From assembly GCA_944385465.1 (NCBI GenBank), contig CALWXH010000008.1:1-46857 (forward strand): a stretch of DNA of 46,857 nucleotides, written 5' to 3'. How positions within the stretch are numbered: the stretch's first letter is position 1; the number at the start of each line of letters is the position of its first letter. The stretch comes from an uncultured Oscillospiraceae bacterium. GTDB taxonomy: Bacteria > Bacillota > Clostridia > Oscillospirales > Oscillospiraceae. Position numbers and translations under genes: made by a program. Under the pieces are notes generated by a model. It was not told the origin of the DNA and did not search any database. It worked only from the letters and a program-made list of their open reading frames with translations. Shown piece by piece: positions 17,560 to 25,394 of the stretch.

Positions 17560-17646
17560 TTTCCGGTTCTCTGAGCTTGTTTTTTCAGGGTGATGACCTG
17601 GTCGCACCGGTTGACCACGTCCTGATCGTGGGAGCGGGAGCAGTAT
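17560..17646 (-). pseudogene. C-terminal scrap of an ABC-type ATPase
   Basis: The minus strand encodes SHDQDVVNRCDQVITLKKQAQ, which matches the H-loop and C-terminal end of an ABC transporter ATPase. Nothing upstream on that strand continues it: from 17646 on, coding potential switches to the plus strand. This is a truncated fragment left by rearrangement. Confidence 0.5.
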
Positions 17647-18033
17647 CTCAACTTCGGAGTCTTTGAGGACCTGAGCCTGCTGTCCGACTACGTGGAGGCC
17701 ATCCGGGGGAGGGAAGAGCGGGCTGCCCAGCTGGAGCAGTCCAGATGGAATGGCTTTCTGCTCAGCCGCGGCTGGGAGCCGGCAGGGGTCAGCCAGGTGC
17801 GGGCGTATAAGGACCAGTCCACGGGGTTTCCCCATAAGTATGCCCTGGCCAAGGTGCATCCCTTTATCCGGGAGTGGACGGAGCTGGAGTCCGATGATCT
17901 GGTGAAGATCCTGGGCATCCTGAGGTGGAAATTTGGCTATGACAAGCACCCCAAAGCCACCACCCGGAAAAGTGTCAAAGATACCCCCAGATTCCTGAGC
18001 GGCGCCGCGGGGAGAGATGAAAAAACGCGGTGA
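17641..18033 (+). pseudogene. 5'-truncated gene fragment (unknown family)
   Basis: About 130 codons of convincing coding sequence start abruptly (QYLNFGVFEDLSLLSDYVEA) just after the ABC scrap on the other strand. They continue through WNGFLLSRGWEPAG, YKDQSTGFPHKYALAKVHPF and REWTELESDDLVKILGILRW to a stop at 18033. A stop codon lies in frame at about 17621, and there is no good start or ribosome site; GTG 17692 is an unlikely start. The strong terminator after it suggests the original 3' end is intact. Family unknown. Confidence 0.5.
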
Positions 18034-18063
18034 ACGCGCAGGAGGTGCTGTAACACAGACCTG

Positions 18064-18117
18064 CAAAGCACAGGCAGGGCAGCCCGAAAGGGCTGCCCTG
18101 CCTGTGCTTTGTCTTTT
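18064..18117 (+). terminator. Intrinsic terminator
   Basis: Perfect 22-bp stem (18064-18085 with 18090-18111), GAAA tetraloop, then TCTTTT. Oriented for plus-strand transcription of the truncated fragment. Confidence 0.88.
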
Positions 18118-18159
18118 CAGAAGAGAAGTTGTCTGTCTGTGGAGGCGAACTGCTCCGGC

Positions 18160-19104
18160 TTAAACTGTATGGGAGGCTTTTGTGGATGGACAGCCGTCCG
18201 GTGGAAGCTGAGAAAAGTATTCCTTCAGCCGTGTGGCACAGGCCAACAATGCCGGACTGGCAGAGGTGGTACGCCAAATGGCGGAAAAGGTGCAGGTTTC
18301 CGGGTATCCGGTCAGGCGGATTGCCTTAAAAGAGGCGGAAGTCATGGGAGAACAGCATTCCGGAAGGAGCATCACGGCTTGACCCGCCGCCACCAGAGCC
18401 TGCTGGGTGGCAAAATTGGGAACCACAAAAGCGGGGGTGAGGTGGTGGTGGTTCTGCATTTGTTCCACCACCATCAGATTGTACGTCTGAAATCCCAGGC
18501 CGTCTTCCCCTAAAACCACGAACTTTTCTCCCTGAAGTTCAGAGATGTCCGCCACATCAGATTTTGCCAGAGGGTGGCTGCATGACACATAGAGGCGATA
18601 CCCACAAGTGATCAGCGGCTCAATCACGGTGTCGGCGCTGACGTTGTTGATGAAATCGTAGGGGAGTGCCACTGCCAGGGCCAGCTTTCCCACGGTATAT
18701 TTGTGTCGCAGATCGGTTGGGGTGTCCGGCCAGACCGTGATCTGCATGTTGGGAAATTCCTGAAACATGCCCTGAATCACCTGATAAAAAGGAACCGGAT
18801 TCAATCCGGGCCACATACCCAGGGAGATGTAACCGGAGAGATTTTCCGCAATGCACCGGGCCCGGGAGACGGATCGGGAGTAGAGGGTCAGAAGGCGCAG
18901 GCTGCTGTCGTAAAAGGCTTTGCCTGCGTCCGTAACGGTAAAGCCACGCTTGCTGCGAATAAACAGCCGGAACCCCAGCTCGGCCTCCATAGAGGCGATC
19001 TGCTGGCTGATGGCCGCTTGGGTGATGTAATTTTCCTGGGCAGCTCTGGTAAAGCTGTTGTATTTGACGATGTCCACAAAACACTTGACCTTTTCCAAAT
19101 TCAT
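18160..19104 (-). CDS. LysR-family transcriptional regulator
   Basis: A 314-residue DNA-binding regulator. Residues 1-60 are the winged HTH (FVDIVKYNSFTRAAQENYITQ, AAISQQIASMEAELGFRLF), and 90-300 the periplasmic-binding-like effector domain (GYISLGMWPGLNPVPFYQVI). The start at 19104 follows GAGGTGATGACAGT. It is divergent from the two M24-fold genes and the SLC13-type transporter, the usual arrangement for a LysR protein sensing the operon's substrate. It probably activates that operon and represses itself. The effector is unknown; a carboxylate or amino-acid derivative is a reasonable guess given the transporter. Confidence 0.9.
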   Translation of the reverse strand: MNLEKVKCFVDIVKYNSFTRAAQENYITQAAISQQIASMEAELGFRLFIRSKRGFTVTDAGKAFYDSSLRLLTLYSRSVSRARCIAENLSGYISLGMWPGLNPVPFYQVIQGMFQEFPNMQITVWPDTPTDLRHKYTVGKLALAVALPYDFINNVSADTVIEPLITCGYRLYVSCSHPLAKSDVADISELQGEKFVVLGEDGLGFQTYNLMVVEQMQNHHHLTPAFVVPNFATQQALVAAGQAVMLLPECCSPMTSASFKAIRLTGYPETCTFSAIWRTTSASPALLACATRLKEYFSQLPPDGCPSTKASHTV

Positions 19105-19477
19105 ACTGTCATCACCTCGTTGTGTGGGCTGGAACCCAAATGAATTCAATTTAGTATATCACAAATATGAAATTAGCACAGCGGAATGTGCAAAAAAGCA
19201 CAATAGATTTTCTTATGTGAATAATTATTTATTGTGATTTGACCAAAAAGGACTCCGGCCTTATCCTAAAACTAAAGAAATGCCGGATCTCATTCTTGTC
19301 AAAACGGAGCGGCAGCCCCATGTTCGCTTTTGCATGCGGGTCATATGACTTCTGGGCAGTATACCACAGAATGCGCAAAGTGCAACGTAAAGCAGAACAA
19401 GAAGTGAGAGAAATTTCTTGAACTGGCAAATCGGCACCCTTTGGGTGACTTTTTGAAAAATTTTGGAGGTGAACAGT
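19105..19477. promoter_or_regulatory. AT-rich divergent control region between LysR gene and M24 operon
   Basis: This 373-base gap is much richer in A and T than its surroundings. On the minus strand a clear -10 TATACT (19153-19158) lies 17 bp from a weak CTGTGC (19176-19181) and should drive the LysR gene. For the plus strand a small CACCC-TTT-GGGTG hairpin with TTTTT (about 19436-19456) precedes the TTGGAGGTGAAC ribosome site and could be a weak attenuator. I could not fix the operon promoter or a LysR T-N11-A box with confidence. The short open frame at 19239-19421 has no ribosome site and is not called. Confidence 0.45.
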
Positions 19478-20635
19478 ATGGACGAAAAAAGAAAAGAACG
19501 AGACAGACGGTTGGAGATTTTTAACACTATCATGGAAGAGAGAAACTTAGACGGGCTGATTTTTACCTCTATTGATCAGCAGACGTGCCAGATGGCGGTA
19601 AAGTATGCCACCAATTATACTCTGGTGACCCGACGGGATTTTGCCTGCATGGCAAAAGGGAAGATGCCTATTTTGATGCTGCCCACTGTGGGGCATGTGT
19701 CCGCCGCTCTGGATGTGTGCTGGCTGCCGCCGGAAAACATTGTGGGGGACAACATGATGGAGCGGGTGAAGGACTTTGTGGCAGGGTTGGGCAAAGACCA
19801 TCCCCGGATTGGCCTGTATGAACCCGAGCAGTTGCCCATTTCTGTTCACCGGGAGCTTATCGCCACCGGAGCGGAGTTTGAGGACATTACTCAGCGCCTG
19901 ACAGAGCTGCGGGCCCCCAAGTCTGAGTACGAGATGGAGCGGATCAGAGAGGCCTCCCGCATTGCGGTGCGCTCCTTTGAGTGGGTGGTCAAGCACCTGC
20001 GCCCTGGCGTAACTGAGCGGGAGATCATCGGCGGAGTGGAAGGCTATCTGCGGGTGGAGGGTGCGGAGGAAACCCTGGTGCTCACCCGCACCCGCAAACC
20101 TCATACATTTATAGCCCGGGCGCTGGACATTCCCATTCAGGAGGACGGAGTATTTGTCTACTCCTGTGAGATGGCGGGGCCGGGCGGCTACTGGACCCAA
20201 GTGGTGCGGCCTGTCTTTATGCGGCGTGGATGTCAGCCGGAGGCCTATGAGGTGCTGCAGGTAATCAAAGAGGCTTTGGCGGCGGGCGAGGCGGCACTGA
20301 AGCCCGGGAACCGGATCTGCGACGTGGACGCGGCCATTGCGGAAGTGGTCAAAAAGCGGGGATGTCATGCGGGCGTCTGGTCGGGCCATGGAATGGGGGC
20401 AGACCTGGGTGACGGCATTGACATCGGAATGCCCAACAAGATGGAGCTGAAGCCCAATATGGTGTTGACCCTGCATCCCAGTGTGATGAATCAGAACCGG
20501 AGCGATGGCCTGCTCTATGGCAACACTTACGCGGTGACGGAGAGCGGATTCGTCAACCTCACCGATGGGTATGCTGATAGCTGCTATCTCGAGGATCTGC
20601 TGACTGAGATGGAAACGTCAGGAGGATGTGTTTGA
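19478..20635 (+). CDS. M24-fold (creatinase/aminopeptidase P-like) protein lacking metal ligands, copy 1
   Basis: A 385-residue protein of the creatinase/prolidase superfamily: N-terminal creatinase-like domain (about 1-140), then a pita-bread domain. The start follows TTTTGGAGGTGAACAGT. In active M24 metallopeptidases two Asp, one His and two Glu bind metals. Here the first Asp region reads FVYSCEMAGPGGYW, the second TQVVRP, the His is kept (SGHGMGADLGDG), the first Glu is His (LTLHPSV) and the last Glu position reads LLYGNTYAVTESG. It is thus probably not a metallopeptidase. Metal-free members such as creatinase and ectoine hydrolase cleave small C-N bonds. It forms an operon with a close paralog and a transporter, so hydrolysis of an imported small molecule is a fair inference. 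Confidence 0.85.
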   Translation: MDEKRKERDRRLEIFNTIMEERNLDGLIFTSIDQQTCQMAVKYATNYTLVTRRDFACMAKGKMPILMLPTVGHVSAALDVCWLPPENIVGDNMMERVKDFVAGLGKDHPRIGLYEPEQLPISVHRELIATGAEFEDITQRLTELRAPKSEYEMERIREASRIAVRSFEWVVKHLRPGVTEREIIGGVEGYLRVEGAEETLVLTRTRKPHTFIARALDIPIQEDGVFVYSCEMAGPGGYWTQVVRPVFMRRGCQPEAYEVLQVIKEALAAGEAALKPGNRICDVDAAIAEVVKKRGCHAGVWSGHGMGADLGDGIDIGMPNKMELKPNMVLTLHPSVMNQNRSDGLLYGNTYAVTESGFVNLTDGYADSCYLEDLLTEMETSGGCV

Positions 20636-20716
20636 ATTGGCCTGCCCCGTTCTCCGGGGTGCTGACTTTGGCTGGAGAGCGGGGACAGACCTTAAAATTA
20701 TGGAGGTGGAACTGAT

Positions 20717-21850
20717 ATGGACGCAAGAATCGCAGAAAGAGATCGTCGGCTGGGCCTGTTCAACCAAGTGATGGAGGAGTATGGACTGGACGCTTTGGTC
20801 TTTACTTCCACTGCCCAGCAGACATGCCAGATGGCGGTGAAGTATGCCACCAACTACCCCCTGACCACCCGCAGGGATTTTGCCTGTATGGTCAGAGGCG
20901 GGATGCCGGTCCTGCTTGTCCCCACGGTGGGACAGCAATTCCACGCCCGGCGGCTGAGCTGGCTGCCCGAAGAAAATATCAAGTGCGGCGACATTTTGCA
21001 GGGAGTGTTGGAATTTATCCGTACCCTGCCCCAACAGCGGCCCAAGATCGGATTGTACGAGACCAAAGATATTCCCATGTCCATCTACCGGGAGCTGACG
21101 GCGACTGGGGCGGAATTCACAGATATTACCCAGCGGCTGACGGAACTGCGGGCGCCCAAGTCGGAGTACGAGATGGACCTGATCCGCAGGGCTTCCCAAG
21201 TTGCTGTAGGCTCCCTGGAGTGGGTCATCCGCAACCTTCGCCCCGGAGCGACAGAGGCAGAACTGATAGGAGGGGCGGAAGGCTATCTGCGGGCTCATGG
21301 AGCTGAGGACAGCTTGGTGTTGATGCGGGCGGAGAAGCCCCACACCTTTATCACCCGGGCCCAGGAAAAACCTGTGGCTGCGGACGGAGTATTTGTCTAC
21401 TCCTGTGAGGTGGCGGGGCCGGGCGGCTACTGGACCCAGCTGGTGCGGCCCATCTTTATGCAGCGTGGATGCCAGCCGGAGGCCTATGAAGTGCTGCAGG
21501 TAATCAAAGAGGCCCTGGCGGCAGCCGAGACGGTTCTGAAGCCCGGATACCGGATCTGTGACGTGGACGAGGCCATCGCGGAAGTGGTCAAAAAACGGGG
21601 ATGCCATGCGGGCGTCTGGTCGGGCCATGGAATGGGGGCAGACCTGGGCGACGGAATTGACATCGGGATGCCCAACAAGATGGAGCTGAAGCCCAATATG
21701 GTGCTGACCCTGCATCCCAGTGTGGTGGGGCAGAATGACGGCTTGCTTTACGGCAACACCTACGTGGTGACAGAGAACGGCTTTGTCAACCTCACGGATG
21801 CCTATACGGAAAGCTGTTATCTGGATGATTTGAAGAAAGAACTTGGCTGA
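20717..21850 (+). CDS. M24-fold protein lacking metal ligands, copy 2
   Basis: A 377-residue paralog of the preceding gene, 81 bp downstream, with its own TGGAGGTGG site. Protein identity looks to be around 70 percent by eye, and stretches such as 20330-20480 versus 21590-21740 are almost identical at DNA level. The altered metal sites are the same (FVYSCEVAGPGGYW, TQLVRP, SGHGMG, LTLHPSV, LLYGNTYVVTENG), as is the conserved EKPHTFI His near residue 210. The parallel conservation of unusual residues argues that both are functional, perhaps as a heterodimer, since M24 proteins are often dimers. Substrate unknown. Confidence 0.85.
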   Translation: MDARIAERDRRLGLFNQVMEEYGLDALVFTSTAQQTCQMAVKYATNYPLTTRRDFACMVRGGMPVLLVPTVGQQFHARRLSWLPEENIKCGDILQGVLEFIRTLPQQRPKIGLYETKDIPMSIYRELTATGAEFTDITQRLTELRAPKSEYEMDLIRRASQVAVGSLEWVIRNLRPGATEAELIGGAEGYLRAHGAEDSLVLMRAEKPHTFITRAQEKPVAADGVFVYSCEVAGPGGYWTQLVRPIFMQRGCQPEAYEVLQVIKEALAAAETVLKPGYRICDVDEAIAEVVKKRGCHAGVWSGHGMGADLGDGIDIGMPNKMELKPNMVLTLHPSVVGQNDGLLYGNTYVVTENGFVNLTDAYTESCYLDDLKKELG

Positions 21851-21879
21851 CTGAATAGAAAGAAAGGAGAGGAAATGGT

Positions 21880-23367
21880 ATGGCGACAGGGATCAAAAAG
21901 CAAGGATACGGACCTTATATCATCAAGCTGCTGATTGGCCTGTTTCTCATTTTTGTATTTGGCTGGATCTGTCCCACCTGGGGAGATATCTCTCGGGCTG
22001 GCATTCAAACAATCTGGATCTTCTTCGGACTGATCTTCCTGTTGTCCAATTCGCAATTTGGGTTGATTCTGCCGGCGCTGCTGGGCTTTATCGCGGTGCT
22101 GCTCACAGGGGTTTATACCCCGGAAGGGCTGATTGCCGCCACCTTTGGAAACTCGACGGTGGTTCAGATCATCTTTGCGTACGTGCTCTGCCAGACGATC
22201 ATTGCCACTGGAGCCGGAGAACTCATTTCCAAGTGGCTGATTACGCGGAAGGTGCTGTATGGGAAGCCGTATCTGTTCTGCTTTGTGTTCTTCCTGGCTT
22301 CCTGGATTATGGGCGCCTTTGCCCACATCGGCGGCATCGTGTTTGTCCTGGCTCTGCTGGACTCCCTGATCGATCAGCTGGGTGAAGAAAAAGAGGGGGG
22401 CTTTAACCGCTGGATGTCCCTGGGCGCGTTTGTCTCGGCGGCCATCGGAATGGCATTGATCCCCTTCCAGGGACTTCCTCTGGTGATTTTCGGCGCCATT
22501 CTCACGGCGATGGCCCAGAGCGGCATTGTTCTGAACTATGCGGTGTATATGCTCTCTATTGTCGCTTTCTCCCTGGCTTTCACCGCGCTGTTCGCGGTGG
22601 TGATGAAGCTGGCTCGGGTAAACGTCACCAAGCTGCGCACCTTTGACATCAGCAGCATTGTGGGAAGCGAGGGTTCGGGACTGCGGATGAACCGCAAACA
22701 GGTGATAGCCTGTGTCATCTTCCTCTTTGCCATTGCCTATTCCGTTGTCACCGCTTTTGTCAGCACGGAGAGCGGTTTGGGACAGGCCCTGGCCACCTTT
22801 GATCAGTGTACCTGGTTTATCCTGGCCCTGGCCATCTTCTTCATCTTCCGGGAAGAGGGGAAGCCGCTGCTCAATGAGGAGCGTACCTTCCGTGACAGTA
22901 TTTCCTGGGGCATCGTGCTGGCGGTGTGCATTTTCAACGTGGTGGGCGGTATGCTGGCCAATCCGGAACTTGGAGTGCGTGGATGGCTAAACGCTGTTTT
23001 GGAGCCCGTGTTCTCCGGGCTGCCCTTCCCGGTGTTTATGCTGTTGATCTGCTTCTTCTCCACCATCTGCACCAACCTGTTTGCCAACGCGGCTGTGGGC
23101 CTGATTGTGGGAACCCTGACCATGCCCTTTGCCATTGTGTACAGCCAGACCATCGGCATCAATCTCACAGTCTACGGCGCGGCAGTGACCATGTCCGCCA
23201 TGTTCTCCTTTATGACCATGGCGGCTGCCGGCTATGTTCCCCTGTTTTTGACCAGACCCTGCATCCAGAAACACCAGAAGTTCCTTTGGGGTGTGGGCGG
23301 CGGAACCTGCTTGGGCGGAATTCTGCTTATGACCGTGGTCTTTACCCTGCTGGCCTATCTCCTGTGA
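21880..23367 (+). CDS. SLC13/DASS-type anion (carboxylate) permease
   Basis: A 495-residue inner-membrane protein with about 12 hydrophobic segments of the divalent anion:sodium symporter superfamily. Hallmarks are the repeat of re-entrant regions: TFGNSTVVQIIFAYVLCQT in the N-terminal half and CTNLFANAAVGLIVGTLTMP in the C-terminal half. The ribosome site AGAAAGGAGAGG precedes the ATG at 21880. It is the last gene of the operon with the two M24-fold proteins and ends at tandem terminators. It probably imports the substrate that those proteins process; a dicarboxylate or carboxylated amino-acid derivative is likely, but the exact compound cannot be read from sequence. Confidence 0.87.
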   Translation: MATGIKKQGYGPYIIKLLIGLFLIFVFGWICPTWGDISRAGIQTIWIFFGLIFLLSNSQFGLILPALLGFIAVLLTGVYTPEGLIAATFGNSTVVQIIFAYVLCQTIIATGAGELISKWLITRKVLYGKPYLFCFVFFLASWIMGAFAHIGGIVFVLALLDSLIDQLGEEKEGGFNRWMSLGAFVSAAIGMALIPFQGLPLVIFGAILTAMAQSGIVLNYAVYMLSIVAFSLAFTALFAVVMKLARVNVTKLRTFDISSIVGSEGSGLRMNRKQVIACVIFLFAIAYSVVTAFVSTESGLGQALATFDQCTWFILALAIFFIFREEGKPLLNEERTFRDSISWGIVLAVCIFNVVGGMLANPELGVRGWLNAVLEPVFSGLPFPVFMLLICFFSTICTNLFANAAVGLIVGTLTMPFAIVYSQTIGINLTVYGAAVTMSAMFSFMTMAAAGYVPLFLTRPCIQKHQKFLWGVGGGTCLGGILLMTVVFTLLAYLL

Positions 23368-23447
23368 TTGGATGCTGTCTGTGCAGCGCTGCGAGGCAAA
23401 ATCAAAACGCCATGGGATCCAACACAAAGCAAACCTGTATCAAGCGG

Positions 23448-23475
23448 ACTGGGCAGCCCATTCGGGCTGCCCAGT
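23448..23475 (+). terminator. First of two tandem hairpins after the transporter
   Basis: ACTGGGCAGCCC (23448-23459), ATTC loop, GGGCTGCCCAGT (23464-23475), then TTTG. Confidence 0.6.
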
Positions 23476-23478
23476 TTG

Positions 23479-23514
23479 AAACAGCGCGCCTGGGACTCCC
23501 AGGCGCGCTGTTTT
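23479..23514 (+). terminator. Second tandem hairpin, main terminator
   Basis: 16-bp perfect stem (23479-23494 with 23498-23513), 3-base loop, followed by TTTTGTGTTG counting the end of the stem. From here to the yebC promoter (23515-23705) I see no gene. Confidence 0.8.
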
Positions 23515-23705
23515 GTGTTGCCTATTCAGCAACGACTGGGCGCAGGGCCGGGGAAAGCCCGGAAACGGGCCGGTCAGAACAGTGGGCGGAGCGTGGTACG
23601 ATATGGGCGGGCCTCCGCCCTGGCCTCAGGATGCGGAGGGGGTACAGTCCCGTCGCCGTGCGGGTTTGACGGTGTTTTGACGTGAATTCTTAGGCGGCTT
23701 TCCCC

Positions 23706-23734
23706 TTGCAATGGGCCGGGAGCTGTGGTATAAT
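23706..23734 (+). promoter_or_regulatory. Sigma-A promoter of yebC
   Basis: TTGCAA (23706-23711), 17-bp spacer, perfect TATAAT (23729-23734), 59 bp before the start codon. Confidence 0.85.
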
Positions 23735-23792
23735 CATTCACGATTTTTTGACACCCAAGCGCATACATCAGAACGAAGGGAACGATTTTTCC

Positions 23793-24521
23793 ATGTCAGG
23801 ACATTCCAAGTGGCATAATATCCAGAAGACCAAGGGCGCGGCGGACGCCAAGCGCTCCCAGGTCTTTACCAAGATCGCCCGGGAGCTCATTGTGGCCGTT
23901 AAGACCGGCGGCAGCGGCGACCCCAACAACAACGCCCGTCTGGCCACCGTGGTGGCCAAGGCCCGGGCGGCCAACATGCCCAACGACAACATCAAGCGCA
24001 CCATTGAGAAGGCCCTGGGCTCCGGCAACTCCAACGACTACGAGGCCATCACCTACGAGGGGTACGGCCCCTCCGGCGTGGCCGTCATTGTGGAGACCCT
24101 CACCGACAACCGCAACCGCACCGCCTCCGACGTGCGCCACTACTTTGACAAGTTCGGCGGCAACCTGGGTGCCACCGGCTGCGTGTCCTGGTCCTTCGAC
24201 CAGAAGGGCGTGCTGGTCATCGAGCGGGAGGATCTGGACGAGGACGTGACCATGATGGACGCCCTGGACTGCGGCGCCTCCGACTTCGAGGCGGAGGAGG
24301 AGTGCTTCACCGTCTACACCACCCCCGACGACTTTGCCGCCGTCCTGTCCGCCATGGAGGAGAAGGGCTATACCTTCCTGTCCGCCAAGGTGGAGATGGT
24401 CCCCCAGAACTATGTCACCCTCTCCGACCCCAAGGATGTCACCAACATGGAGAAGCTCATCGACATCCTGGAGGAGAACGACGACGTGCAGAACGTCTGG
24501 CACAACTGGGAGCAGGAGTAA
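23793..24521 (+). CDS. yebC: YebC/PmpR family protein
   Basis: A 242-residue cytoplasmic protein of the YebC/PmpR/TACO1 family, reported as DNA-binding regulators and, more recently, as factors that help ribosomes through difficult peptide stretches. The N-terminus SGHSKWHNIQKTKGAADAKR is diagnostic, followed by FTKIARELIVAVKTGG, NARLATVVAKARAANMPNDN and DVRHYFDKFGGNLG. The start at 23793 uses GAAGGG 12 bases upstream and matches the family's usual N-terminus; the longer upstream frame overlaps the promoter. Monocistronic. Confidence 0.96.
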   Translation: MSGHSKWHNIQKTKGAADAKRSQVFTKIARELIVAVKTGGSGDPNNNARLATVVAKARAANMPNDNIKRTIEKALGSGNSNDYEAITYEGYGPSGVAVIVETLTDNRNRTASDVRHYFDKFGGNLGATGCVSWSFDQKGVLVIEREDLDEDVTMMDALDCGASDFEAEEECFTVYTTPDDFAAVLSAMEEKGYTFLSAKVEMVPQNYVTLSDPKDVTNMEKLIDILEENDDVQNVWHNWEQE

Positions 24522-24542
24522 GGCTTCCAATCCGAACAAAAA

Positions 24543-24576
24543 CAGGGCCCGCCGGCATACCTGCCGGCGGGCCCTG
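24543..24576 (-). terminator. Terminator of the molybdoenzyme operon (also end of yebC)
   Basis: 15-bp stem (24543-24557 with 24562-24576). On the minus strand it is followed by TTTTTGTT, a proper U-run for the operon ending with asrB. Confidence 0.8.
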
Positions 24577-24598
24577 CTGCGTCTATGGGACGGTTTTC

Positions 24599-25393
24599 TC
24601 AGTCGAAGAGGTTCTTGGCCCGGCTGTAGTTGAATACGGGGCCCTCCAGACACACATAGGTCTCGTTGATCTTGCAGTGGCCGCACTTGCCCACGGCGCA
24701 GGACATTTTCCGCTCGAAGGACACCCAGATCTTGTCCTCCACCGCGCCGTTTTTCAGGCACTCCAGGGCGGCAAAGTGCATCATCACCGGTGGGCCCACG
24801 ATGGCCACGTTATAGTCCGCAAAGTCCCGGAAGGGCACCTTGGGGATGTGGGCGGTGACCATGCCGGTCTCAAAGCCGGGGGCGGAGGAGTTGTCCAGGG
24901 TGGTGATGGTGTGGAACTTCTCCTGGCGCTTGAACTTCTCCAGCTCCTCGGTGAACAGCACGCAGTTGATGTCCTTGAAGCCGGCGATGAGATAGAGGGA
25001 GTTGATCTCCTCCGGGTGGTCACAGAAGTGGTTGAGCATGGTCTTGACCGGCGCCATGCCGGTGCCGCCGCAGATGACCACCAGGTCCTTGCCCTTGAAG
25101 TCGTCCACGGGGAAGGGCTTGCCGTAGGGGCCCCGCATGAAGAGCATATCTCCGGGCTGCAGGCCGAAGATGCCCTGGGTCAGCCGGCCCACCTTGCGGA
25201 TGGTGAACTCCACATAGCCCTCCCCCTTGCCGCTGACGGAGATGGGGGCCTCGCCCACCTTGGGGATGGACAGCTGGAAGAACTGGCCATGCTGGGTGGG
25301 CCCATCATATTCCACCCGGAAGGTGTACTCCGCCTGGGTCTCCTTCAGCACGCTCAGGATCCTGTGGGGGGTGGGAAGCATGATGTTGGTCAT
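24599..25393 (-). CDS. asrB: AsrB-like NAD(P)H-oxidizing iron-sulfur flavoprotein
   Basis: A 264-residue flavoprotein of the anaerobic sulfite reductase B / PyrK / sulfhydrogenase gamma family. The N-terminal FAD domain has GDMLFMRGPYGKPFPV, the NAD(P) domain GGTGMAPVKTML and IVGPPVMM, and the C-terminus a [2Fe-2S] site with cysteines in CAVGKCGHCKINETYVC followed by LEGPVF. It should take electrons from NAD(P)H and pass them to the AsrA-like partner, whose stop codon lies one base before this start. There is no asrC (siroheme subunit), so sulfite reduction by the classical AsrABC enzyme is not indicated. In this operon it is the electron entry of a molybdoenzyme complex. Symbol given by family, not by proven role. 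Confidence 0.88.
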   Translation of the reverse strand: MTNIMLPTPHRILSVLKETQAEYTFRVEYDGPTQHGQFFQLSIPKVGEAPISVSGKGEGYVEFTIRKVGRLTQGIFGLQPGDMLFMRGPYGKPFPVDDFKGKDLVVICGGTGMAPVKTMLNHFCDHPEEINSLYLIAGFKDINCVLFTEELEKFKRQEKFHTITTLDNSSAPGFETGMVTAHIPKVPFRDFADYNVAIVGPPVMMHFAALECLKNGAVEDKIWVSFERKMSCAVGKCGHCKINETYVCLEGPVFNYSRAKNLFD

Positions 25394-25394
25394 C

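Noticed and set aside
19239-19421. 60-codon frame in the LysR-M24 control region
   Set aside because: No ribosome site, basic low-complexity translation, lies in an AT-rich regulatory stretch.
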